A model generated the notes under the pieces. The model was not told the origin of the DNA. It was given only the letters and a program-made list of their open reading frames with translations, and did no database searches. From Apodospora peruviana (taxonomy: Eukaryota > Ascomycota > Sordariomycetes > Sordariales > Lasiosphaeriaceae): DNA of 64,000 nucleotides. Within the stretch, counting starts at the first letter, position 1; each line of letters starts with the position of its first letter. Below are positions 24,605 to 34,474 of this stretch, piece after piece. The stretch lies in contig JAUEDM010000008.1 in NCBI GenBank assembly GCA_033439685.1, positions 310,001-374,000 on the forward strand, written 5' to 3'. A program made the position numbers and the translations under genes.

Positions 24605-25328
24605 TGCGGCAGGCTGCTAATTTCACATGCTGTCCGTTTCGCAATGGAGGAACTCGTCGTTCAAGTAGTGGAGCTGCAGTCGAATATCGCGTCACCGTCG
24701 TGAACTCGGATGCATGGGATGGGATGGAACATGCAAGGGCTGGCAGCGTTCCTTATCGTCGGGTTCTGGGAACAGATGGGCAGATTGGCGGGTGAGCCAT
24801 CATTGGACGAAGCTCGATTGGAAGTTTGGGTCTCGGCGCGGGGGGTTATTGAGTGGCGTTTTCGTTTTCGTCAAAGGCATCGTGGCAGCCATCACCATTC
24901 CCCGAGATGGCCATGATGACGGTAACTTTCGTCGCATGTTTGAACTGACAGGCGACGACATGCAAGATGGATTCGGATGGAAAAGCGTTGGATGGGATAC
25001 AACCTGGAAGAGTTGAAGGGACGAGAGTTTTAGGCCCGGGCCGCCGGGTGGGTTTTTACCTAAGACAAGCCCCGACAGCGTGGATGCCCCTTGCTTCCCC
25101 AGTTCTTTCAGTGGACGGGGGTTGCAGCGCATCCACTGATCCAGGATGCGCTGTCAAACACCGGGTTTACAGGTGACGTCACTAATCCCAGCTGCCAGGT
25201 CCAGACCATCCCATCGATCAAGGTCCTCATTATCCGTACTTACACCTCAAATCACAGAAACGTGAAGTTCTGACATATAAATTGTCTTTGAACACCAGAT
25301 AACAGGTTCTGCGCAGTCGCCATGAGCA
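24605..25328. other. Divergent promoter region (Zn2Cys6 gene and MCU)
   Basis: This 724-bp interval lies between two start codons on opposite strands, so it must hold both promoters. No additional gene is seen. Confidence 0.6.
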
Positions 25329-25438
25329 ATGCATGCCTTCAGGCGACTGCCATGCGCCCTTGCGCGAACGCCTTCTCGAACCTTGTCCAAAACCTTAAAC
25401 TTCCCTCCACCAGGCGCGACGCTCTTTTCGCGAGCTAA
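25322..25438 (+). other. Overlapping upstream ORF at the MCU start
   Basis: An ATG at 25322 (context CGCCATGAG) opens a 38-codon frame that overlaps the MCU start (25329) in a different phase and stops at TAA 25436-25438. If the transcript starts upstream, this ATG would be met first and would reduce or regulate MCU translation. It is seen in sequence; its use is inferred. Confidence 0.4.
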
Positions 25439-26868
25439 TTTTAGCTCATCGTCCAGAAATCTGGCTCGCGAGGAAAACGAGTACGATGCCAAAGCAAAGA
25501 AGTTAGACCAGCAGCGTCTCGACGAGCACGAACAGGAAGTCAAGGTCCGCCAGCACCAGGTCGCACGACCATGGCATCGTCAGGATGCCGACAAGCCACC
25601 AGTGGAGGAAGAGGGAAAAGGAAAGGAGCATGAGGAACCCATTACCAAGGGTAATCATACATCTCACGTTGAAGCGCCAAGACACGTACTGACCTACCAT
25701 AGGAAAACTCCTTACGACGCCAACCCGACTCCTAAAGCTCATCCTCCCACTCCCCATCTCCGTCGAGAAAGACAAGGCCAACAATAGCAACAAAGACTAC
25801 GGCCGCTCCATCTCGTCCAACGACACCATCCAGCCTCTCGCCCTGTTAATCCACCCGCAACAACCACTCTCCTACGTGGAGCGGCTCATCCAAGCCGAGA
25901 TCCCACCGGTCCTAGAAGACGGCAAAGAGAAAATCCCCAATGTCTACTTCCGCGCCGAAGACACCGAGCAGGGCGACAACAAACCCACCACACGGTCCGA
26001 AGCAAAGACCAAAGACGACGAAGAAGGCAGACACCCCTCCTCGCCGGACGACAGAGCGAACGTAGCCTCCTATTCGGGGCTCGGTCACGAAGGGCCCAAG
26101 CGGTCCAGCTCCGACAAGAAATGGGTGCGGTGGAGCAGCAGCACCGAGATGGGCGACTTTATTCGCGACGCGGCGCGCGGGCGCGAGTTCGCCGTCGAGG
26201 TCGAGGGCTACAACTTTGAGATGCGCGTCGGCGTGCCCTCGTTCAGCGACCGCACGTATTACATGCGTCTGCGCCTCCGAAAAATGAGTCAGGAGATCAA
26301 CCAGCTGGCCCAGATCAAGAAGGAATGCGACCTGCTCGCGCACCGAGGCGCGCATCGGATTGCGAAGAGTGGGTTCGGCGCGCTGACGGCCTGGTGGGGG
26401 ATCGTGTACTACATCACCTTCCACACCGAGTACGGCTGGGATCTCGTCGAGCCGGTGACGTATCTGGCGGGACTGACGACTATCATGGGGGGTTACCTGT
26501 GGTTCTTGTATATCAACAAGGACTTGAGTTACCGCGCGGCCATGAACGTGACGGTCTCGAGAAGGCAGCACGCGCTGTACGAGTCCAAGGGTTTGGATTT
26601 GCAGCGGTGGGAGGCGCTGGTGCAAGAGGCGAACGCGTTGAGGAGAGAGATTCGCGTGATTGCGGTCGAGTATGATGTTGATTGGGACGAGACGAGGGAT
26701 GTGGGCGAGGACGTCAAGGAGGTGTTGGACGAGGAGAAGAGTAAGAAGGACGATAAAGGGGATCCAAGCGACGAGAAGCAGCAGGACGAGGACTTTACGA
26801 AGAAGGAGAAGAAGAAGATGGAGGAGGATAAGGCCAAGGTTGCTGAGCAGAATGAGAATGAGAAATGA
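25329..26868 (+). CDS. mcu: Mitochondrial calcium uniporter pore subunit (MCU)
   Basis: Pore-forming subunit of the inner-mitochondrial-membrane calcium channel. Two exons (25329-25650 and 25703-26868, 52-nt intron) give 495 residues. The basic, Arg-rich start MHAFRRLPCALARTPSRT and FSSSSRNLA look like a mitochondrial presequence. The matrix domain includes YDAKAKKLDQQRLDEHEQEV and, across the splice, TKGKLLTTPTRLLKLILPLP. A coiled coil precedes helix 1 (GFGALTAWWGIVYYITFH); the selectivity-filter acidic motif follows as WDLVEPVTY (fungal form of the DIME motif), then helix 2 (LAGLTTIMGGYLWFLY). The C-terminal 100 residues are highly charged and likely coiled. Fungal MCU homologues often lack the EMRE partner; nothing in the window bears on that. 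Confidence 0.93.
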
Positions 26869-27630
26869 GGTTGGTGAGAGAAGACCTGATGATACCTAGA
26901 AGCAACGATGGGGCCGTAAGGGTGGTTTGAGGGGACGAAGAGGTACATACAAGAACAAGAACAATACAAACATCATAATACATAGCTAAGGATCTCCGAG
27001 GAAATATATCTTCGGCGTGCAGGTGAAGGAGTTCTAGCCTTCATTTCGACATCACACGATCAAATCCGGGGAGGCGTAGAATCAGGTCAGGGCTACATCC
27101 GAGTCCAGTTAGTGAAGACATAGGAACAAAAGGTCCGGATACTGGTAATGCACTCCAACAGTGTTCCCAGCTAACAGTGGGGTGACACCGCGTTCGGGAG
27201 CTGTGACCCATGTCGATGACGGCAGCAGGAGCTCTCCGACCAATTTCGCTGACCAGCAGGGCCCTGCCGAGCTTTACCCCAGGCTATCCCGAACCCCGCG
27301 ATGCCCTGGATTGTGCAAGGTATCACCGGTGGACAGTGACCAGACGGGGCGAGAAAGAACATGCAACAATCACCAGTTCTCTCGCCACGCCAACACCACG
27401 GTCGAGAACGACACGAACCGGCGGCCTTCTAGAAAATCTTCTAGAAGGTGTGGCTATTTGAGTTTTGAGACATTTATACAGGTCCCCCCACATCGTCGAC
27501 GATAATCCGACTCCTTACCCCGCGAACGCCTCCACCTGCGAGAAACATTGTCGAGTCGCAACCATAGAGAGAGATCGGGCCACGTTCGAACTGAACTGGC
27601 AAAAAACACTCACACCACCAATCCTTTCGA
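26869..27630. other. Intergenic between MCU and siderophore acyltransferase gene
   Basis: It holds the MCU 3' flank and the promoter of the next gene. No GATA-factor (SreA-type) site was confidently recognised, although such sites would be expected upstream of a siderophore gene. Confidence 0.45.
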
Positions 27631-29331
27631 ATGGGACCACCAATGAGCCCTCAGATAGTCCACCTGCCCGACGGGCGCGACATCACCGTCACCCCCGTCT
27701 TCGCCGGCCTCTTCTTCAAGGCAAACGACCTCAACACCCACCACAATTCCTTTCCGATCGGCTGGACCATCGTCATCCACACCGAAGACGACTCCCGCGA
27801 CACCGACAGCACCGACACAGCCAACTCCAAAGGAGGGGGAGACGCGATCTCCTCCGCCGCTGGTTTGTCAGACAACAAGCCGCACCTGCACTCCTTCACG
27901 CGCCCGACGCTCCAACATGATAGCCTCTTCATCTCGTCCGTCTCGAATCCGTCCTCAAATGACTTCAAGCCGGCCGCCTCCCCAACACGCCAGATGGCCA
28001 TGATGCTCTGGGTGACCTTGTATTGGTACTTCCACCAGCCCGCGCCCTCGCCGTTCCTGACGACCGAGTCCTCCAAACACACCGCACCGGCCGGCCGCCC
28101 GCGCGGCGAGTGGCGCGTCCGCATTAAGCGGGAAGGCGTCCTGCGGGGGCGCAACTTGATACCGAAACTGGAACGCATGGGCCTGATCGCGTCGCTCGAT
28201 TCCGCCGTTGGTACAGCGCTGCAAGATAACGACGAGACCTGGGACCACATGTTTGTGTCGCGCAAGATGTTCTGGCAGACCCCCGGCCGGCTTTTTCTGT
28301 TCTCTCTGCAACCGAACACCTACAGCAAGCGGGGTTCCTACCCTGGGTCTCCGGTCAGTTCTCGGCCCGGCTCGCCGGCACCAGTCAACCAGTCGTCGCA
28401 CTCGTCCCTCCTGGGGCCGGGGCAATCCTCCGGTGCCCTGAGCCGCGCGGGTGAAGGCGCCGACCTGCCCGGCGCGCCGCCGCCTATTACGTTGACAAGC
28501 ATGCCGTCTTTCCCTATTGGACCTTTCTTCAGCACGTCGCATCTGCCGACGTATTACCCGCCCGCGCCGCTGCAGTATACCATCACTAACCACGTCCGCC
28601 ACCCGGTGCGCCCCAAACCGCCGCGCATGGGCGAGGTTTTCTATACCCGGTTCATCAGTTCGGTTGGGCAGTACATCTCGTTCAGGGTGGCGTCTTTGAG
28701 TCCAAAGCCGGTGCCGTACATGGGTCCTGTTGGACCGAACCCGCCTGCCGGAGAACACAGTTCCTCGTTATGCAGCATGACCGACACTGAATTACTGCAA
28801 TCTTGGCACTCGAATCCAAGGGTGTCGGCGTTCTGGGGCGAGTACAGCACTAATTTCTTGACGAATATTTTGAGGAGCAGACATTCCTTTCCGGTGATTG
28901 GGATGTGGGACGGGGTACCGTTTGGATATTTCGAGCTGTACTGGGTCAAGGAAGATATTCTGGGACGGTATATTGGCGGCGAGGCGGCCGATGATTGGGA
29001 TAGAGGGTGTCATGTGTTGATTGGCGAGGAGTGGGCACGAGGCAGAGTGCAGAGCTGGTTGACGAGTCTTGTGCACTGGGCCTTTTGCGCGGATTATCGG
29101 ACCATGTCTATGTGCATGGAGCCGAGGGTCGATAATGCCAGGTATGACATTCTCGATCATGGGGTTTTTGAGCAAAAATGGATGGATACTGATACTGACA
29201 ATCGTGCGCACAGGTTTATACAGCATCTTGAGTATGCGGGTTTTGTGAAGGAGAAGGAGGTGGCGTTTCCGCATAAGCAGGCTTGGTTTGGACGGCTCAG
29301 GAGGGAGAGTTGGGATGGGCCTGGGTTATGA
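27631..29331 (+). CDS. Hydroxamate-siderophore N-acyltransferase (AceI/SidL- or SidF-like)
   Basis: GNAT-fold enzyme that acylates N5-hydroxyornithine in fungal siderophore synthesis. SidL-type enzymes transfer acetyl groups (ferricrocin branch) and SidF-type transfer anhydromevalonyl groups. The N-terminus IVHLPDGRDITVTPVFAGLF fits the SidL/AceI group best from memory. The acyltransferase domain is C-terminal: ELLQSWHSNPRVSAFWGEYS, FPVIGMWDGVPFGYFELYWV, RGCHVLIGEEWARG and MSMCMEPRVDN. The continuous frame of 566 codons hides a 72-nt intron at 29142-29213 (donor GTATGA, acceptor CGCACAG): removing it restores EPRVDNARFIQHLEYAGF, the conserved order, giving 542 residues. A Pro/Ser-rich linker lies between the two halves. 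No other siderophore gene (NRPS, SidA) is nearby. Confidence 0.85.
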   Translation: MGPPMSPQIVHLPDGRDITVTPVFAGLFFKANDLNTHHNSFPIGWTIVIHTEDDSRDTDSTDTANSKGGGDAISSAAGLSDNKPHLHSFTRPTLQHDSLFISSVSNPSSNDFKPAASPTRQMAMMLWVTLYWYFHQPAPSPFLTTESSKHTAPAGRPRGEWRVRIKREGVLRGRNLIPKLERMGLIASLDSAVGTALQDNDETWDHMFVSRKMFWQTPGRLFLFSLQPNTYSKRGSYPGSPVSSRPGSPAPVNQSSHSSLLGPGQSSGALSRAGEGADLPGAPPPITLTSMPSFPIGPFFSTSHLPTYYPPAPLQYTITNHVRHPVRPKPPRMGEVFYTRFISSVGQYISFRVASLSPKPVPYMGPVGPNPPAGEHSSSLCSMTDTELLQSWHSNPRVSAFWGEYSTNFLTNILRSRHSFPVIGMWDGVPFGYFELYWVKEDILGRYIGGEAADDWDRGCHVLIGEEWARGRVQSWLTSLVHWAFCADYRTMSMCMEPRVDNARYDILDHGVFEQKWMDTDTDNRAHRFIQHLEYAGFVKEKEVAFPHKQAWFGRLRRESWDGPGL

Positions 29332-30539
29332 TATCTCTGATGAAGAAGCAAGCAGGAATTAATAATTGAAGGTATTTCTTCATGAGCTGCTCTCGAGGGA
29401 CTGTAGGAAACGTCCTGATTGTGGTTTATCACCAGGTATTGAAGAGAGGGGCCATATCTTAGGTAAGTAATATGGTTTCTTGGGAAATTTTCCTCCGAAT
29501 TTGGCCGCCTCCAAAGGCGTCTTTTGTAACAACACTAAACCCACCCCCATCTGGCCACATATCCCTGTTGCCTCTTGCCTCACTACACCTTAGCATTGAC
29601 GCCAATAGTTTTATTTTCTGAAAATAAATTCATCCATTCTTTTCACAATCGCCACTCAATGGCTTGGTCTTTGCCCAGCAGCAGGTGCAGTCTTTTGTGT
29701 ATTTTTTTTCTATGCTGATTCTGTCTTCTGAGAAGCTCCAGCCGAGTGCGGCAAATGCAAATGTCAGACAACGTACCATTCATCGTGATATGAGCGCCAC
29801 GACCATACCGGTTCTTTTGACCTGGCACTGGCCTGAGGCCGCAGTCCATACTGAATGGCGTGACGTCCCTTCCGGCCCAGCTTTCGCTTGCCCTCTTTCT
29901 TATTGCATCCGCAAAGTTTCAAGAGTGTCGAAGACAAAAGACACAGACGGCAGACGTAGAGCTCTCGTGCAATTCCGAGGTTACTACATAAGACTCGGCA
30001 CGACGGGCCATATACGTCGAGCCTCGAAAATGATATTGCCTGAGTGCCTGTCTGTATGTCGTTCTGAGAGCGAGGAGGTCAATAGGCTTCAAGTTCGCCC
30101 ATGATTATGTTCTGAATCTCTGCTATTAAAGAACAAGCACCACGCTTATCACGACGAGCGAGGGAAATCTGCATCTGGAGAGGCAAAATGTGCTACGCAG
30201 GTAACTGTGTCGTAGATTAAAACCTGAAGAAAAGTAATTTGGACGTTTTCTGAACTCAGAACACTGCTAAACCAAATAACCCCTTTGCATCATCCTTCAA
30301 GTGCAGTCCCAAACTCTGCGCACGCACGATCCAAGGCGGTACTATGAAACCCAAAATGAGAAGAAGCCTATGTTCAAGAAGAACGGCGGCCTAGGGAGGG
30401 TCTTACCGCCCGCAGATCAAACCCAAGGTTAAGTTGCTATAGCTGGTTGAAAAGGAGAGGAGAGCTTTTTAAGCGTGCTATTAAGCTTGATCTTTGACCC
30501 AGAGTTTTGTTTTTGGGTCCCATCTATACCTGCTACTTA
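29332..30539. other. Gene-free interval between two convergent genes
   Basis: The 3' flanks of the acyltransferase and LicD genes face each other here. ORFs present (for example 29664-30104) have no recognisable features. Confidence 0.5.
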
Positions 30540-31641
30540 TTAGTAATTTGTCTCTTTTTTAATTGTACGACCAGAGAAGCAATACCCTTTATACGCTGTC
30601 TGGGTCAAAATGCCTTCTCCGTATTGACGAACCAGAAGCTCCTCCGCTTTCGCCGGCACCAGCGTAGGAACCCCCTCAAAATCAGTCTTTTGTAGTGGGT
30701 ATATGTCACCTATCTGCTCATAGTAGCCCGTCAGTTATAAAGCAACTCGCCATCGTTTTAGATTGAGCCCTACTGCATATTGGTGGCCAAATTTGGTTCT
30801 CAACACAGGTTCTTCTTGCTCGGCAGGGCCGGGGTGGGGTCGGACACTTGTGATATCAAGCCACATTCCATTGCTCGTGTCAATCCAGCGTCCATCGACA
30901 GGATTATTGACATCTTCCAGGCTGTCTTTAACGTGTTGCGGGTTGATGTCTAACAAGTATGTGCGCTCATGAGACCGGAACGCATGAATAGTTGCGTTAT
31001 GATGGTCAGCAAGCCAGGACAAGGACTCCTCCGTCATTTGAACGTCGCCGTCATGGTCGAAAGGAAGGATCTGGAAAAAGGATAAACCGAGGTCAAACTC
31101 CACATCCGACCCAGCATGTAGAGCCCATTGCTTCTTACCTTTCGGTTCCTATACCAGCCTATCAAGGTTCCATGCATTATCCACGTCTCGACACCCAAGT
31201 CGTTCATTGTCGTTTGATACGACTGGACGAGATACCGGAGCCATCTTTCGCGTTCGTCAAGCGGGACAGGATATTGAAAAAATCTGACAAAACTGGGCAT
31301 GAGTCTCGATTCGACCATGCTTCTCTGGCGCGACATACCTCTCATCTTGGCCCATGAGATCGTGCACTTTGGATCTGCGATGTTGTTAGTCTAGTTTCTT
31401 CACGCCTTGAGGTGGGAGGTACTGGCGAGGGTCGTTGGTCAACAATCTTCCGCCGTGTTATGATGAACTCGTTGTAGTATGGAGGGTCTGGCGGTGGCCG
31501 AGCAACCCTGTCACCGGCGCCAGACAACCCATTAACAGTAGATGGCGAGTCGCGGAGCGACTTATGCCTATAGTGCACAAATATAAAGAGTATAGCGAAG
31601 ACCACAAGAGTTGAAAACCCGACTCGACTTTTCCGTGCCAT
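30540..31641 (-). CDS. LicD/fukutin-type family protein (type II membrane), N-terminal exon phase unresolved
   Basis: LicD-family proteins are nucleotidyl- or phosphoryl-choline-transferase-like enzymes; fungal members are probably Golgi glycan-modifying proteins. Supported exons are 31374-31339, 31283-31139, 31070-30774 and 30713-30540. They read QDERFFQYPVPLDER, then GVETWIMHGTLIGWYRNRK, ILPFDHDGDVQMTEESLSW with the D-x-D-x-D-like acidic cluster, RWIDTSNGMWLDITSV, and DIYPLQKTDFEGVPTLVPA. The ATG at 31641 begins MARKSRVGFSTLVVFAILFIF, a signal anchor, in an exon ending at 31423 (donor GTACCT). That exon ends in phase 0 while the next good exon needs phase 2. So either an intron is missed or there is a one-base frameshift. 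The family is clear; the intactness of the gene is not. Confidence 0.7.
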
Positions 31642-33176
31642 TCTCGGACAATGTTAATCGTGGTCAAACTGCTAATAGCAAACCGAAGTAGCGTATCATA
31701 TTCTGTGACCTGTCTACAAAGGGTTATCTGTTTTAAACCCTCTCCACAGCGTCAATGGACGGATATGCCTGAGGTGTTGTATTAGCTAAAGGTAAGAACT
31801 GCCTCGCTCCAATGTGCTCCAATACTAGGTACTCTCCAATACGCGTAATTGATACAACTTCCTTTTATGACTAGTCGACCCTGCAAATAATCCCTGCCCT
31901 GAGACCTCGTCGATCCCGAATGACGTCGCTCACTACCTAGGTCGGTAGTTAGGCGGCATATCAACAAATCGAGCTCCAGGACCACCTTCCCTACTCCTTG
32001 CGCTGGCGGCAAAATGACGTCGTTGTCGACAAGAATGCGCTCCTGCGGCGGCAGGAGAGGAGAGGTTGGGGGCTAGTTGAAACCTGTGATTGTGAAAGGC
32101 GGTCCGCGTATTACTAGGTTATCGACTGTTCGCCCCTGACCTGGGACGACAGCGTCTCCGGACTGCGTGTCTCATTCTCATGCTGCACCTGCATGATCTC
32201 GGTCCCTCTCCTTACTAGATAATTACGCCATTTCCGAGTCCGCCAATGGCGCGACCAAGATGGCACAGAGATATCTAGTCGTGCGCGTCATCATTGACCT
32301 CAGACTATGATGATCCCCGAATCTTGCCCTTGGATCATTTCCAACTTCGTGAGTGTGGGCCGTCCCGTGCCGGTGCTGTATCGACTCGTGCAGGGTGAGG
32401 GTGTTGTGCGGTGGGTGTGCAAGGCTTGCTTGTGCTCAATTGTTGCTGCATTGACATCTCCTCGGGGCATAATTATTTCCCCGTGTTTGCTGGGAAGGCT
32501 GTGGACTGTGAAAGTAATTAGCGTGGTACTGATAATATGATCAGTAGAATGTCTTTGTCGATAGTAAAGCAATCGATATATATGGCAAGGCTCTCACAAG
32601 ACTTTCAGGAACAGCCGGCTGTCTAGGTACTTATTCATTGTCGGGGTCCTGTCCAAAATCCTCGCCACTGAAAGGCCGTGCTAGGAGATATATACGGGGT
32701 ACCAGGTAGGTAGGTAATTAGTAATTCCCGTGGACCCCTCGAACACGCGGAAATCCGCCTCGGGGAGCTCAAGATGGTCGATGGGAGGCGAGTGAAGGAT
32801 CTGAATGCAGCCACGGCCTAGAAGCCTGTACAGCTGGCTGCGGGCGAATGCTTAATACACTGGGCTATAACGTTAAGCTACGCGTGATATCCATGGTAAG
32901 TTAAACCGCAGTACTGGTGTGTTCGATTTTTCTAAGAAGCAGCAGCCAGACTAGAATATGCTAGACTAAAGGTAACTGGGTAACTACCTTAGGTAGACAG
33001 CCACGGCGGCAAAGCATGAAACTTTAGCAAACTAGGTGCTGATTGCATCTGATGGGCGGTCTGCCCCCCCCCCACCCCTTTAAATCCATACGAAGGTGTT
33101 GTACAGGTTGTACACGTCAAAGATGGTTGGTTCTTGGTAGGCAGAAGAGAGAAGGAATGTGGTTGTCTCGTTGTTG
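31642..33176. other. Gene-free interval downstream of the repeat-protein gene
   Basis: No gene is recognised. The part right of about 33010 contains diverged duplications described separately. Confidence 0.5.
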
Positions 33177-33431
33177 GGGATGCTCCAGAAGGGAGCATCC
33201 CCCTTTTTATCTAGTGCTATGACTACCTAATCAATGAAGGTCGGCCCTGCCACAAAGGGTAATAATGAGATGATTGCTAAAACAAAGTCTGTTAAAGACG
33301 GGGCGCCCATTATGGCCCGAGAGCATGAGAGTTTGGCAAACTGGGTGATGATGGGACCGTCTTTCTCCGCCCCCTTTATACATGTATCCATACAAAGCGT
33401 GATGATGAGATGATTGCCAAACAGGTCTGTT
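33018..33431. repeat. Diverged duplicated blocks 3' of the repeat-protein gene
   Basis: One pair is 33261-33293 and 33401-33431, sharing ATGAGATGATTGC and AARTCTGTT-like words. A second pair is around 33024-33105 and 33322-33400, each running from CTTTRGCAAACT or GTTTGGCAAACT through a C-rich run to ATCCATAC. They are imperfect and were judged by eye. Confidence 0.5.
33177..33210. other. Perfect 11-bp stem-loop followed by T tract
   Basis: GGGGATGCTCC, a 5-nt loop, then GGAGCATCCCC, followed by TTTTT. It resembles a bacterial intrinsic terminator but lies in fungal intergenic DNA; possible roles are an RNA 3' end structure or none. Confidence 0.5.
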
Positions 33432-33514
33432 GTGGAGACTTGGAACGAAGTTATTAGCCACCGTTCTCCAGATCTTCCCATGAAGTAACACTTACCGAGG
33501 AGGAAATTAGCAAC

Positions 33515-34348
33515 CTAACGGCCCACGGCGGGATCCTCGCTGTCGTCTTCATCGGGAATTGTAATGGTGTACAACTGCCCACGCTTGACCTCAGTGGCGA
33601 CGTCGTCTTCAACGGGAGTTGTAATGGTGTACAACTGCCCGCGCTTGACCTCGGTAGCGACGTCGTCTTCATCGGGAGTTGTAATGGTGTACGCCTGCCC
33701 GCGCTTGACCTCAGTGGCGACGTCGTCTTCAACGGGAGTTGTAATGGTGTACGCCTGCCCGCGCTTGACCTCAGTGGAGACGTCGTCTTCAACGGGAGTT
33801 GTAATGGTGTACAACTGCCCGCGCTTGACCTCGGTAGCGACGTCGTCTTCATCGGGAGTTGTAATGGTGTACGCCTGCCCGCGCTTGACCTCAGTGGAGA
33901 CGTCGTCTTCAACCGGAGTTATAATGGTGTACGCCTGCCCGCGCTTGACCTCAGTGGCGACGTCGTCTTCAACGGGAGTTGTAATGGTGTACAACTGCCC
34001 GCGCTTGACCTCAGTGGAGACGTCGCCTTCATCGGGAATTGTAATGGTGTACGCCTGCCCGCGCTTGACCTCGGTAGCGACGTCGTCTTCAACGGGAACT
34101 GTGATGGTGTACAACTGCCCGCGCTTGACCTCAGTGGAGACGTCGTCTTCATCGGGAATTGTAATGGTGTACGCCTGCCCGCGCTTGACCTCGGTAGCGA
34201 CGTCGTCTTCAACGGGAACTGTGATGGTGTACAACTGCCCGCGCTTGACCTCAGTAGCGACATCTTCTACACCGCGAGGCAAGGAGACTGGCTTGGCATA
34301 GCCTGTAGTCGCGAGGGACAAGACGGCGAGGACGAGAACTGACTTCAT
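33515..34348 (-). CDS. Secreted Kex2-processed repeat protein (KEP), candidate RiPP precursor
   Basis: Single exon, 277 residues. A signal peptide (MKSVLVLAVLSLATTGYA) and a short leader ending at residues 35-36 in EVKR are followed by twelve consecutive 20-residue units (37-276/277). The form is GQ(L/A)YTI(T/I)(T/V/I)P(V/D)E(D/G)DV(A/S)TEVKR; the last unit lacks Lys-Arg and ends SEDPAVGR. Each Lys-Arg is a Kex2 site, so processing would release up to eleven or twelve peptides starting GQ(L/A)Y. An acidic spacer flanks a hydrophobic core, the plan of fungal dikaritin RiPP precursors (ustiloxin, phomopsin, asperipin), where a core tyrosine is cyclised. The YTI-x-x-P core resembles the phomopsin-type core in general form. 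Other KEPs are pheromones or surface repellents (repellent-like), which remain alternatives. The product is not identified. Confidence 0.85.
   Translation of the reverse strand: MKSVLVLAVLSLATTGYAKPVSLPRGVEDVATEVKRGQLYTITVPVEDDVATEVKRGQAYTITIPDEDDVSTEVKRGQLYTITVPVEDDVATEVKRGQAYTITIPDEGDVSTEVKRGQLYTITTPVEDDVATEVKRGQAYTIITPVEDDVSTEVKRGQAYTITTPDEDDVATEVKRGQLYTITTPVEDDVSTEVKRGQAYTITTPVEDDVATEVKRGQAYTITTPDEDDVATEVKRGQLYTITTPVEDDVATEVKRGQLYTITIPDEDDSEDPAVGR
33518..34240 (-). repeat. 60-bp coding minisatellite (12 units)
   Basis: The KEP repeats are 60-bp units with no length variation among the first eleven. They differ at only a few positions (Leu/Ala codon, Thr/Val/Ile codon, Val/Asp codon, Ala/Ser codon). 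Type order from the N-terminus is LV, AD, LV, AD, LV, AV, AD, LV, AV, AD, LV, LD, suggesting expansion partly as 120-bp dimers. Confidence 0.95.
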
Positions 34349-34467
34349 GGTGGAGGTAGGTGATTTGAATTGTGTGTTCTGAGGAAAAGTCTTGGTAGGA
34401 ATTCACTGGTCGGTTTAGTGTACTGACCAGAGCAAAAGAGTCTACATGTTTGAGCTCGCCCAGCCCG

Positions 34468-34474
34468 TTTTATA
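34468..34474 (-). promoter_or_regulatory. TATA box of the KEP gene
   Basis: TATAAAA on the minus strand lies about 120 bp upstream of the KEP ATG, a good distance for a strongly expressed fungal gene. Confidence 0.5.

Noticed and set aside
33177..33210. Bacterial-type intrinsic terminator suggesting horizontally acquired bacterial DNA
   Set aside because: The surrounding genes have fungal introns and no bacterial ORF or operon is present; only the shape is terminator-like.
33564..34301. A 245-codon plus-strand ORF across the KEP repeats
   Set aside because: It is the antisense shadow of the 60-bp repeats. A repeat without stops on one strand easily stays open on the other; the minus strand has the signal peptide, Kex2 sites and TATA box.
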